Assembly: GCA_946182825.1 (NCBI GenBank)
Contig: CAMGZH010000008.1
Coordinates: 1 to 64,000, forward strand
Length of the DNA stretch: 64,000 nt
Direction of reading: 5' to 3'
From: an uncultured Lachnospiraceae bacterium
GTDB taxonomy: Bacteria > Bacillota > Clostridia > Lachnospirales > Lachnospiraceae
The first letter of the stretch is position 1; each line of letters begins with the position of its first letter. A program made the translations under genes and the position numbers. Below the pieces are notes generated by a model, which searched no databases, was not told the DNA's origin, and saw only the letters and a list, made by a program, of their open reading frames with translations. This document shows, piece after piece, positions 39,449-48,407 of this stretch.

Positions 39449-42400
39449 ACCTTGATCTTTACTTTTGATGATTCTCCTGCACTGTTGATCAGGAATACCT
39501 TCATGACCTTACCTTCTTTTCGCAGCTTCTTCGGAATCACAAACTTATAGATGTAACTTCCGTTCTTCTTGGCCACGGCCTTTTTCGTAAGGTAGATCTT
39601 ACCGCTTCTGAGGACGGCCGTACAGTTTCTGTTTCCTACCACCCGAAGCTTCTTTGTCTTTTCTGTCACCTTTCCCGGTGTCACCTGGGGCTTCTTTGGC
39701 AGGGCCTCCTCCACCGATGTCACATCCACGCCCATCAGGCCGGATGCCTCACCACGAACGATCACAACGATCTTTTCCTTGTAGGTAAAGGGATGCTCTC
39801 CCGCACCTTCCGGAAGACGGAAGGTAAACTCTCCCTCCGAATCAAAGTTCAGGGGGTATTTTTTACCTTTGACGATAATGCATGCGGATGCTGCTCCCGA
39901 CAGGGTGATCCTTCCGGTGATCTGATTTGCTTCATCATTTACCCCATCGATCTCCGTTGTATCGGAGAAACGATCCAAAAAGTCGGTATAGCTTTGCGCC
40001 TTGACCTTGGCAAGGGCGGAGGTACGGGTCTTTCCATCCTTCACATCACTTGCCTTTACGGTATAGACCGTATTCGTCCGGTGCAGTCCGGTTGCCACGG
40101 AAAAGCTTCCCTTTGCGTCGGTCTTACCGGAATAGGTCTTGCCCTGATCCGTCACAACATTGATCACAATACCTGCTTTCTTCGTTCCCGGAATTTCTCC
40201 CCGGAGCAGTCCCTCCTGCGCGATCACCGATTTCAACGTCGGCATGTTCGGAGCCACTTCTTCCACAGTTCTGGTATTGCTTCCGAGGGCGGATGCCCGT
40301 CCTACCCAGTCAACACCGTAGACCTTGATCTTTTCTCCTGCATTCTGAACCGGAATATTCAGCGTGAATTTACCGGACTTGCAGCTGTACTTGCCCTTCA
40401 CGACCTGATATTTCTCATTGTAAAGGGTACTGATCTTATAGAGGTTTTCAGAATCGCTTGGGATGAAAACCGTCTTTCCCGATACGGCCATGATCCTGCA
40501 TAAGGGATCGTCATAGAAGGTTCCCTTGATCTGACCGCTCTTGTTATTGATGTCCCGTACCGTCGGAAGATTGGCTCCCGTTCGGGTCACCTCAACGGAA
40601 ACCACCTGACTCTGACGGCCTCTCTGATCAGTCTGCCAGATCGAAGCAAATTCGCCTGCCTTCGGCATTGTTACTTTGATCTTGAAATATCCTGTCTCGT
40701 CTGCCTTCGCCTGATAAGTCTTTCCTGATACAGTCAGATAAACCGTTCCATAGGATGAAGCATATCCTTCCACCACTTTCCTTTTGTTGGTCATCTTCAC
40801 CGTTAGGGTCGGCGCTACAGAAACCGAAGCATCGATGTTATCCACCGTTACATAGCTTACTGTGGCATTTCCCTTTTTATCCCGGGCATATACTGTATAG
40901 ACTCCGTTTGTCGGCGCCTCAAACGTACTGCCGTTGACATTGGCTGCCGTGCTCCAGATGGCACTGTCCTCATGGAAGACTCCGCTACAGTAGCGGATGG
41001 TTTCGATTCCCGACACATCCGAGGTTTCTACCCGGACCTTTACCGGATCACCGGTGGCCTTGGTCTCAAGAGGAGCCGCCACCACCATCGGGCCGCTGTG
41101 GTCTTCCTTCTGCTCCGGAGTTCCAAGATGCGCCCTGTAAAAGGTAAAGCCTGCGGTTCCCGTGATCTCGCCCAGATACCATGGTTTACTCCGGGCAATG
41201 TCCGCCGCCGCTGCGGAAGAACGGATCACGTAGTTTTGTTTATCCGGGAAATCCACCATCCAGTTGCTGTCGCTGGAGATATGAAGGGTATCATCCACGG
41301 TCTGATGCTCCATATAATCCTCCAGCATTTCACTGATATGGTTGGTCTTACTGATCAGGACCTGATTTCGCATGGTGGCATAATTCACCGGATCCATGGT
41401 GGAGATCATATGTCTTGACACCAGCACAAAGATCTGCTGATCTGTCACCGGTTCCCCGTTACAGGTAAGACTCTTGATCCGGGAGGTCGTCCCGATCTGT
41501 CTTCCCTCCTTATCGAAGCGGGGGGCAACCGTTGGATCGATGGTGTATTCCACTCCGTCATACACCATAAGACCTCTCCAGTTGTTCTGGTAGCTTGATC
41601 CAAGGACCGGCTGGTATCCCTGGTTCACAATATTCCCCGTCTCCGGTCCCCAGATGGATGTCTTCTCGGCTCCTGCCGTCTGATAGAATCTGGCCGCCTG
41701 AAAATCCAAGGCATCCCGCAGCTGCTTACCGGTAATGTAATAGACCTTTGCTCTCTGCTGGGCATAGCTTTGAATGTTGAGCACATCCTTCTGATAGATC
41801 TGTCCGTCTACATAAATGTAGTCATCGGAGGTGGAACCTCCCATCTGATACTCGGTTGCGGAAATAACCGGCGCACTCTTGTAAGGCTCCTTCAGATCCC
41901 GCACCGCTGCCAGTCCGTAATGGATCTTTGCCTCATTACAGAGCTGGATCATGGGATTGTCTTCGATCATTCCAAAATAACTGTTGGTCGTTCCCTCGAT
42001 CTTTGTGATCTTCTTGTCGTAGATCTTGCGATACTGGGCATCATATTTTGCATTGATGTTTTTGATCTGTGCATCTTCCTTGTCCGATCCGATGATACGG
42101 TGCAACTGGGAGGATCGACTCTTCACATAGGGCTTTCCGTCTGCATCAAATCCCAGCTTGATCTTGATCTGTCCAAGGGATGCGCCATGGTCTTTTTCTT
42201 CCACCAGCGGCTTTTCATGCATCAGCTTTTTATCATCGGTCTCAGGATAGTCGTCATACACTTCTGCCTTCGCCGTTGAAGCCGGATAATCCATATGGGT
42301 ATGTCCGCAGCAGACGGCATCCACCTCCGGGATCGCTGTCAGCGCATAACCTGCATTATCCGCATTTTTCTTGTACTTCGCAGAACCGATTCCCGTATGT

Positions 42401-43113
42401 GCAACCACGATGATAACATCGGCTCCTTTGCTCTTTAACGCCTTTGCCTCCGACCGGACGCTCTGGACGATATCGCTGGTTCGAACGATCCCCTTCCACT
42501 TAAAAAGTGTCGTAAGGGATGGAATGGTGGCTCCAATGATTCCGATCTTAACATTGGCTTTTCTTCCTGTTGTGGTCTTGACTCTCTTTGTGATGAGGGT
42601 GGAACTCTTGTAAAGATTCTTACCGGTTCTTGCGTTGACCACATTGGAAAGCACTACCTTCTGATCCATTCCTGCGTTCTTCAGCGCCTTTTGAATGTAG
42701 TCCACACCATAGTCAAAATCATGATTCCCCAGGGTGATAGCATCATAGTTTACCGCCTTCATACATTCATACATGTACTCCGAACCGGATACCGTTCCCT
42801 TCATAATACTTTCCGAACCGATTCCGTATACCGTATCACCACCGTCCACCGTGATGGTGGTTCCATAGGTGAGCTGCTTCCGTTTCTGTTTGATCACGCT
42901 TGCAAGCTGTGCAAGACTTCCCTCCGATTCCACTCCGGAATCATAGTTAAACTTAACACTCTGCCCATGCAGGTCTGTGGTGGCAAGCACCTGCACAGTG
43001 GAAGATCCATATGATTTTTTCTTTGCTTCTGCCTGAATCGCTGATAACGGAAAAGCTGCGGTAATGGTAACCGCAGCTGCCATGATCAGTGAACTGATCT
43101 TTGTAAATTTCAA
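39442..43113 (-). CDS. Large secreted 5'-nucleotidase/cyclic phosphodiesterase-like protein with Ig-like repeats
   Basis: The 1223-residue protein has a signal peptide (to about residue 31), a calcineurin-like metallophosphatase domain with TTDLHG, GGDTVYG, GNHDFDYG, AHTGIG and GHTHMD, and a 5'-nucleotidase C-terminal domain (about 380-600) with a NHISEMLEDYM-like end. This resembles UshA/CpdB enzymes, which release phosphate and nucleosides from nucleotides or 2',3'-cyclic nucleotides. The last 500 residues hold about six beta-rich Ig-like modules, ending in Lys-rich sequence without LPXTG. The start is TTG behind AGAGGACATTATT. It is the last gene of the second wall-polymer operon, 14 bases after the epimerase gene. 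Confidence 0.88.
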   Translation of the reverse strand: MKFTKISSLIMAAAVTITAAFPLSAIQAEAKKKSYGSSTVQVLATTDLHGQSVKFNYDSGVESEGSLAQLASVIKQKRKQLTYGTTITVDGGDTVYGIGSESIMKGTVSGSEYMYECMKAVNYDAITLGNHDFDYGVDYIQKALKNAGMDQKVVLSNVVNARTGKNLYKSSTLITKRVKTTTGRKANVKIGIIGATIPSLTTLFKWKGIVRTSDIVQSVRSEAKALKSKGADVIIVVAHTGIGSAKYKKNADNAGYALTAIPEVDAVCCGHTHMDYPASTAKAEVYDDYPETDDKKLMHEKPLVEEKDHGASLGQIKIKLGFDADGKPYVKSRSSQLHRIIGSDKEDAQIKNINAKYDAQYRKIYDKKITKIEGTTNSYFGMIEDNPMIQLCNEAKIHYGLAAVRDLKEPYKSAPVISATEYQMGGSTSDDYIYVDGQIYQKDVLNIQSYAQQRAKVYYITGKQLRDALDFQAARFYQTAGAEKTSIWGPETGNIVNQGYQPVLGSSYQNNWRGLMVYDGVEYTIDPTVAPRFDKEGRQIGTTSRIKSLTCNGEPVTDQQIFVLVSRHMISTMDPVNYATMRNQVLISKTNHISEMLEDYMEHQTVDDTLHISSDSNWMVDFPDKQNYVIRSSAAAADIARSKPWYLGEITGTAGFTFYRAHLGTPEQKEDHSGPMVVAAPLETKATGDPVKVRVETSDVSGIETIRYCSGVFHEDSAIWSTAANVNGSTFEAPTNGVYTVYARDKKGNATVSYVTVDNIDASVSVAPTLTVKMTNKRKVVEGYASSYGTVYLTVSGKTYQAKADETGYFKIKVTMPKAGEFASIWQTDQRGRQSQVVSVEVTRTGANLPTVRDINNKSGQIKGTFYDDPLCRIMAVSGKTVFIPSDSENLYKISTLYNEKYQVVKGKYSCKSGKFTLNIPVQNAGEKIKVYGVDWVGRASALGSNTRTVEEVAPNMPTLKSVIAQEGLLRGEIPGTKKAGIVINVVTDQGKTYSGKTDAKGSFSVATGLHRTNTVYTVKASDVKDGKTRTSALAKVKAQSYTDFLDRFSDTTEIDGVNDEANQITGRITLSGAASACIIVKGKKYPLNFDSEGEFTFRLPEGAGEHPFTYKEKIVVIVRGEASGLMGVDVTSVEEALPKKPQVTPGKVTEKTKKLRVVGNRNCTAVLRSGKIYLTKKAVAKKNGSYIYKFVIPKKLRKEGKVMKVFLINSAGESSKVKIKVK

Positions 43114-43127
43114 AATAATGTCCTCTC

Positions 43128-44171
43128 TTAATGAATTCCTTCACTTTCCAGATAACGTACCGTACGCTGAATAGCCTCTGTCAATGTAAAATGCGGTGCC
43201 CAGCCGATCTTACCGATCTTCTCGCTGGACAGGATACCAAGCGTAAACGGTGCTGTTCCATCATTTCCCTTCTTCTCCGGAATATCAAACTTCAGAGACA
43301 GTCCGCGCTCCGGGAACGCATCTGTCATCTTCTGTGCCAGATCCCGGATGGAAACGGTATCTGCTTCACTGGAGATGTTATAGACTCTCTCCTCCTCAGG
43401 AGAATTCAGCATGATATGGAAAAGAGCTGCTGTTGCATCGGCAACATAGGTGTAAGTACGAATCGGCTTACCCTCACTCTTTAAAACAATGTCACGATTG
43501 TTAACAACATCCCGAAGGAAGTCTGCCTGTACACGTCCGTCGTTAATGGTCATACCCGGGCCGAGGGTGTGTGCCAGTCTTGCGATCTTGGTGTTGATTC
43601 CATACTGCTCATAGTAGCAGACTGCCATGGTCTCCGCTGCCTTCTTACCCTCCGGATAGCAGGAACGGGAATTCAGAGGATCGACAAATCCATAGGTATC
43701 CTCCTTGAAAACCTTCTGATCCGCATAGGGCTGACCATAGATCTCACGGCTTGAGATAAACAGATATCCCTTGCTTCCCGATTCCTGAGCCAGCTTTAAG
43801 GTGTACCATGCACCAAGGGTGTTGGCTGCAATGGTTCCAACCGGATCTTCCCGCATGATCAGCGGGCTGGCAGGGGAAGCCGTATGGAAGATATAATCAA
43901 ACTTGACATCGGTCTCAATAGGCTCTGTCACACTCTGCTGGATCACATGTACCCGGCTTCGCATCTCCTCCGGCATCTTCTGTGGATTTCGCATCAGTCC
44001 GTAAACGGTAACGTTATATCCCTTATCGTCCAAAGCCAGAAGGGTTCGTACCACATAGCTTCCCATCATTCCGGAAGCACCGGTTACCAGAACCTTCGCA
44101 TCTCTTAACTTCTCCCAGTCGATCTTCTGTCCCAGGATCATCTCTACATCTTCTCTTATTACCTGATTCAT
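43128..44171 (-). CDS. NAD-dependent sugar-nucleotide epimerase/dehydratase
   Basis: The 347-residue protein of the extended short-chain dehydrogenase family has the NAD motif GASGMMG (about 30-36), the catalytic Tyr-Lys in YPEGK, and SSREIYG as the Ser-containing active site. It is close to UDP-glucuronate decarboxylase or dTDP-glucose 4,6-dehydratase types. It should change a nucleotide sugar for the polymer, but the substrate cannot be told. Its product may be a hexose with altered stereochemistry or a xylose. The start follows CAGGAGTTAGT. Confidence 0.88.
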   Translation of the reverse strand: MNQVIREDVEMILGQKIDWEKLRDAKVLVTGASGMMGSYVVRTLLALDDKGYNVTVYGLMRNPQKMPEEMRSRVHVIQQSVTEPIETDVKFDYIFHTASPASPLIMREDPVGTIAANTLGAWYTLKLAQESGSKGYLFISSREIYGQPYADQKVFKEDTYGFVDPLNSRSCYPEGKKAAETMAVCYYEQYGINTKIARLAHTLGPGMTINDGRVQADFLRDVVNNRDIVLKSEGKPIRTYTYVADATAALFHIMLNSPEEERVYNISSEADTVSIRDLAQKMTDAFPERGLSLKFDIPEKKGNDGTAPFTLGILSSEKIGKIGWAPHFTLTEAIQRTVRYLESEGIH

Positions 44172-44198
44172 ACTAACTCCTGTTTCCTTATCTCTTTA

Positions 44199-45869
44199 TC
44201 ATTCATAGTACGCAATAAATGCATCTTCCTGATCCACATGATCTACTTTTCCGCCTGCGACCTTCACATCATGTCCGCCGGCTCCTTCGATCTTGTTTTT
44301 CTCTATATTATGCGCCTTTGCACCGCCGGTTACAAGAATGGCGTCTCCGGTGCATCCAAAACCATACTTGCCCTTTGTGATCCTATTGTCCGTGATCTCC
44401 CCGGCGTGGGTTCCCTTTACCGTCAGCTTAATGGCTGCAACTGACGAAGTACTTCCAATGCCGGAAAGGGTGTTGCCACTGATATCTGTTGCAGAAGATG
44501 CATCCTGTAACAGAATTCCGTTACTGTAGAACTTCTCAATGGTATTCCCCAGAATCTTATTGTCAGTGGACGTATTCGCCAGGAAAATTCCCTTTGGATT
44601 CTTTGACTTTTCCTTATCGGTTCCTGTTCCGATCATAGTGTTGTTCCGGACGACGCACTTTTTTGCATCCATCAGATGAATTCCCATGGCCGTTGTCCGG
44701 ATGGTATTTCCCTCAACGGTGACTCCGCTAAGATAATAGTCACCCTTCTTGATGCTCGTACCGTCTCCTCCCTTTGCGGAAGTCTTAAGCTTCATTCCGT
44801 AAAGCTTGATACCGCACACCTCATCGGCCTTGCTGTTCTTCTGAATGGAAACGGTGTTATTACGAACAACACCGGCCGCGTCATGGACGATCTTCCCGGA
44901 AAACTTCTTTTTTCCGTCCTGAATGGTGGTCCATACGGAGGAAGGAGCCGCCTTAAAGGCCTGTACCAGAATTCCGGCACCACTGTCACTGATCCTATTG
45001 CCCTCAATAAGGAAATCATGATAATTCAACGCAATAACAGCTTCCTCACGGATCTTCTGAAAGGTGTTGTTACGAATCGTCACATGGTTAAAATAGTTAC
45101 CTAACAGAAGGGTATGGGTTCCGACTCCACGGGGCACATTGGTAAAGGTACATCCCTCCACCTTGATATTCTTCGTGGGAGTAGCATCCATTACGTAATC
45201 CGGGAACACAGAGGTATTGCAGGTCACATCAAACTGAAGGGCCTCCTGCTTGTTCTCTCCCGAGCGGAATTTCAGATTCTTGAAGGTGCAGTCCTTCACT
45301 GTGATCCCGTCAATGGAAGCCAGCTCCAGCTGATGGATTCCGCCGCCTCCGTCCAGGGTAACCTTCTTGACGGTCAACTTCTTGCCGTGACCCATACGCA
45401 TTATGGTGGCACGGTTCTTCGCCGGTGACTTCCAGGTTCCGCCAACAAGTCCGATATCCCGGAACGCCTTGTAGCCACTGCCCTTTTTCTTTGACTTATT
45501 GATATCGGCATCGGCTGACATCACCATGTTGCCATAGGCCTGCGTGCTCTTTAACACGGCTCCGGTCGCATCCAGTGTGACACCGGAATACAGATGAATG
45601 GACTTCTGAACCGAATAACTGCCCTTTTTCAGTCTGACTGTGTAATGCTTTTTATTCTTTGCTGCCTTTTTTGATGCATCTTTGATGGCGGCATTCACTT
45701 CATCGGCAATGTTTCCTTTTGCCTTCGTGACGGTAAACACCGTTCCCTTTGCCTTATATGACTTCTCTGCTCCGTGAGCGTTGACCTGTGGCGATGTAAA
45801 AAGCACCGCACCTGCCATCAGGATCCCCGCAGCACTGAGCGTATAAACGAATCTGTTATTTCTTTTCAT
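44199..45869 (-). CDS. Secreted right-handed beta-helix protein
   Basis: The 556-residue protein starts at MKRNNRFVYTL behind GGAGCAGT and overlaps the upstream gene by 14 bases. A signal peptide ends near VNAHGA. The body is a parallel beta-helix with repeated N-NT or GN-I phrases (IRNNTFQKI, IEGNRISDS, VEGNTIRTT, VRNNTMIGT, ILGNTIEKF, ISGNTLSGI, ITDNRITKG). The fold is that of pectate lyases, alginate epimerases and phage-type depolymerases. I see no family catalytic signature, so it may cut, epimerise or simply bind the surface polymer made by its operon. Confidence 0.85.
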   Translation of the reverse strand: MKRNNRFVYTLSAAGILMAGAVLFTSPQVNAHGAEKSYKAKGTVFTVTKAKGNIADEVNAAIKDASKKAAKNKKHYTVRLKKGSYSVQKSIHLYSGVTLDATGAVLKSTQAYGNMVMSADADINKSKKKGSGYKAFRDIGLVGGTWKSPAKNRATIMRMGHGKKLTVKKVTLDGGGGIHQLELASIDGITVKDCTFKNLKFRSGENKQEALQFDVTCNTSVFPDYVMDATPTKNIKVEGCTFTNVPRGVGTHTLLLGNYFNHVTIRNNTFQKIREEAVIALNYHDFLIEGNRISDSGAGILVQAFKAAPSSVWTTIQDGKKKFSGKIVHDAAGVVRNNTVSIQKNSKADEVCGIKLYGMKLKTSAKGGDGTSIKKGDYYLSGVTVEGNTIRTTAMGIHLMDAKKCVVRNNTMIGTGTDKEKSKNPKGIFLANTSTDNKILGNTIEKFYSNGILLQDASSATDISGNTLSGIGSTSSVAAIKLTVKGTHAGEITDNRITKGKYGFGCTGDAILVTGGAKAHNIEKNKIEGAGGHDVKVAGGKVDHVDQEDAFIAYYE

Positions 45870-47346
45870 ACTGCTCCTTTCCTTTACTCCAGTTTGCCAC
45901 CATCTCCAGAAACGAGCGGCTGTAGACATGCTCTAATTCTTCCCGGCACTTCTTTAGCTCCTCTTTTAATTCTGCGTTTTTCTTTTTTAACGTGTTAATC
46001 TTCTTCTGCTGCTGGGCATTTTTCTCTTTTAGTGAAAGGGCATGCTGATGTGACTTTTCTGCCCGTTCTCTGGTCTGCTCCAGCTCTTTTTTATTCTTCT
46101 GTGCCTTATAGAACACGTTGTTATAGGTGACGTATGCCCGGCGGAATTTCGCCTCAAGCTTTTTGTTCAGTTCTGCCTTCGGTGTCCCCGGATAGGTTCT
46201 CATCCTCTGCAGAAGCTCTTCCATTCCCCAGACCGTTTCCTGACGATCCGAATACAGACAGCAGCGGATCCCCTCCACAAGGGTCCGATAGGTCTCCCAG
46301 GCCATCTCGTGGTCGCGCACCGCAACATCACCCATGGCCTCCTCCAATCGGTCCAAAAGCATATCTGCCGTAATGCCTTCCACCGGCAGGCTCCGGTTGG
46401 AATGACCGATCTGGTCATAGAACATGGCAACCTTTGGATTCCACTGTATTCCCACCGCCGGGACGCCAAGGGAGTACGAGAGGATTCCCGGGTGAAGCCG
46501 ACAGGAGATCACAGCCTTCATACCGCTGATCTTCTCCACCAGATCCTCCGGCGTATTGATATTAAAAATACACCGCTCCTTGGGTACATGATAGTGACGG
46601 ATCATATAATCCAAAAAGGCTTCATCTGCCGCAAACCCGCTGGTCAGAAGATAGGGCTCATACCCTCTCTTCTCACAGGCCTCCAGCAGATCCTGCCAGA
46701 GAGATGCTGCCTTTTCATGCGAAACGTCCAGACCGTTGTCCAAAAATCCATTGGCCCGAAGGATGAAGATCCCGATCCGCCTGTTCTCCGGATCGGCCTT
46801 AGCCAGATAAGGCGCAAAGATCTCTCTGGTAAACACCGCCGGATCCGCCACCCTTCCCCGGATGATATCCAGTCCCTCGGCATACCAGTTCATCTGCTCA
46901 TATCCGTCCCTTGTGGTGACCATAACAACCTTGGCCTCCCGAAGAGCCTTTTGGATCCTCTGACACTTGGGATTCTCCTTGTCCACATGCTCGATGCCAA
47001 TGGCAGAAAAGATCACCGGCCTGTGATACTCTGCCGCCAGCTCCAGCCAGGTAGCTGTTTTCTCATAGAAGCTCTCATAGCGGTAATTGAAGACCGGCGC
47101 TCCTCCAAAAAGGATCAGATCCGTCTGGGCGACCGCTTCCCTTGCCTTTGCAAGAAGACTCCTGTCATGACCGGAAACATACTCGTTGGGGATCAGGCTG
47201 ACCCCATGACTTATGATGGCTGCTTCCTCCTCCGGTACACCAAGGTTATCGAAGGCCGCACGAATCAGGCTCTGATCGCAGGCTTCGATCATCTGATCCC
47301 CCACGTTATCATAGTCTTTGTTTGTTAAAAGCAGCACCTTTTTCAT
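45856..47346 (-). CDS. Polysaccharide pyruvyltransferase family protein with coiled-coil tail, copy 1
   Basis: CsaB-like enzymes move pyruvate from phosphoenolpyruvate to a sugar, making a ketal on wall polymers. The 496-residue protein has TNKDYDNVGDQ at the start, FGGAPVFNYRY and the SCRLHPGILSYSLGVP motif with the family's Arg and His. Residues 405-475 form a long charged coiled coil, which is unusual for the family. A paralogue of 464 residues is two genes upstream. The start follows ATAGGAGGCTGCTT. Confidence 0.85.
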   Translation of the reverse strand: MKKVLLLTNKDYDNVGDQMIEACDQSLIRAAFDNLGVPEEEAAIISHGVSLIPNEYVSGHDRSLLAKAREAVAQTDLILFGGAPVFNYRYESFYEKTATWLELAAEYHRPVIFSAIGIEHVDKENPKCQRIQKALREAKVVMVTTRDGYEQMNWYAEGLDIIRGRVADPAVFTREIFAPYLAKADPENRRIGIFILRANGFLDNGLDVSHEKAASLWQDLLEACEKRGYEPYLLTSGFAADEAFLDYMIRHYHVPKERCIFNINTPEDLVEKISGMKAVISCRLHPGILSYSLGVPAVGIQWNPKVAMFYDQIGHSNRSLPVEGITADMLLDRLEEAMGDVAVRDHEMAWETYRTLVEGIRCCLYSDRQETVWGMEELLQRMRTYPGTPKAELNKKLEAKFRRAYVTYNNVFYKAQKNKKELEQTRERAEKSHQHALSLKEKNAQQQKKINTLKKKNAELKEELKKCREELEHVYSRSFLEMVANWSKGKEQYEKK

Positions 47347-47356
47347 AAGCAGCCTC

Positions 47357-48406
47357 CTATGAATATTGCTTCTCTCTCTGCGCCACCGTGATCTTCTTAA
47401 TGCCTGCAGAAAGCAGAATCGCTAAGAAAATGACGCCCACATAGCAGCGAATATGCCAGGTATGAATATCCAGTTCCTTGAAGATTCCGCGCACTGTTAC
47501 ATGGGTCATGTACAGCTCCAGCGAATAGGCTCCCACCAGAACGAAAAACTGCTTCAACTGAGCCTGTCGACTGATGAACTCTGACAAAAGTGTCAAAAGA
47601 ACGATCAGTGCAAGGGCATACAGAATATCCGTATAACGCACGATGTAGTTCTTTGTTTCGGTATATGTAAGGTATATTTTAAGTCCGATCGAAACAATCG
47701 TAAAGACAGCAACGCCCGGCGTCCAAAGTCCTCGATCCTCCTTGATCCACTTTCCGGCATAGACGCCCACGAAAAAGATCGGGATCCTAGTCAAAGCGAT
47801 CTCAACCCGAAGATAGGCATCGGGATGAGAAAGACGATACGCATTGGATAAAGCGATGGTAAGGACCATTAAGCCTACGAAAAATATTCCTCCCGCTTTT
47901 CCGGTTTCATGGAAAAGCCGATAGATCAACGGAAGGATCAGATACATCGCCAGAATAAATCCGATGAACCAAAGCGCATGCTCCGCGTCGGTAAAGAACG
48001 TAAAAAAGAGCAGGTCTTTGAAAAATCCTGCCACACCGGCGCTCGATAGGATCGCATCCTTGAAGAACCAGAAGGGAACTGCCAGAAGAGCGTACGGGAT
48101 CAATACCCGAGACACCCTTCTCTTGTAATACCCCAAGACTTCCGGCGACTTACAGAAGGAATAATACTGTCCCATACCTGCCATAAAGACAAACAGTTCC
48201 ACCCCGATGCTTCGTACATAGCGGTAGTAATGTAAGACGATTTCTCCCCACAGGGGAACATTGGCGATTTTGTCGGCACTTACTGCTGCATGATAATCCT
48301 CACCGAAATGAAAGAGGATGATCATTACCATGGAAATTCCAAAGAGTACATTGCGGTTTTTACTGATCAGACCGCAATGAAATCTCTGCTCTCTCTTTTC
48401 TATCAT
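47357..48406 (-). CDS. Membrane acyltransferase, family 3 (OafA-like)
   Basis: The 349-residue protein has about ten transmembrane helices and the family's conserved His in MIILFHFGEDYH near the N-terminus. Members move acetyl groups (or other acyl groups) onto exported sugars. In this operon it should O-acetylate the polymer. It lacks the extra SGNH domain. The start lies one base past the stop codon of the TagB-like gene, and its own binding site is weak, so translational coupling is likely. Confidence 0.88.
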   Translation of the reverse strand: MIEKREQRFHCGLISKNRNVLFGISMVMIILFHFGEDYHAAVSADKIANVPLWGEIVLHYYRYVRSIGVELFVFMAGMGQYYSFCKSPEVLGYYKRRVSRVLIPYALLAVPFWFFKDAILSSAGVAGFFKDLLFFTFFTDAEHALWFIGFILAMYLILPLIYRLFHETGKAGGIFFVGLMVLTIALSNAYRLSHPDAYLRVEIALTRIPIFFVGVYAGKWIKEDRGLWTPGVAVFTIVSIGLKIYLTYTETKNYIVRYTDILYALALIVLLTLLSEFISRQAQLKQFFVLVGAYSLELYMTHVTVRGIFKELDIHTWHIRCYVGVIFLAILLSAGIKKITVAQREKQYS

Positions 48407-48407
48407 T

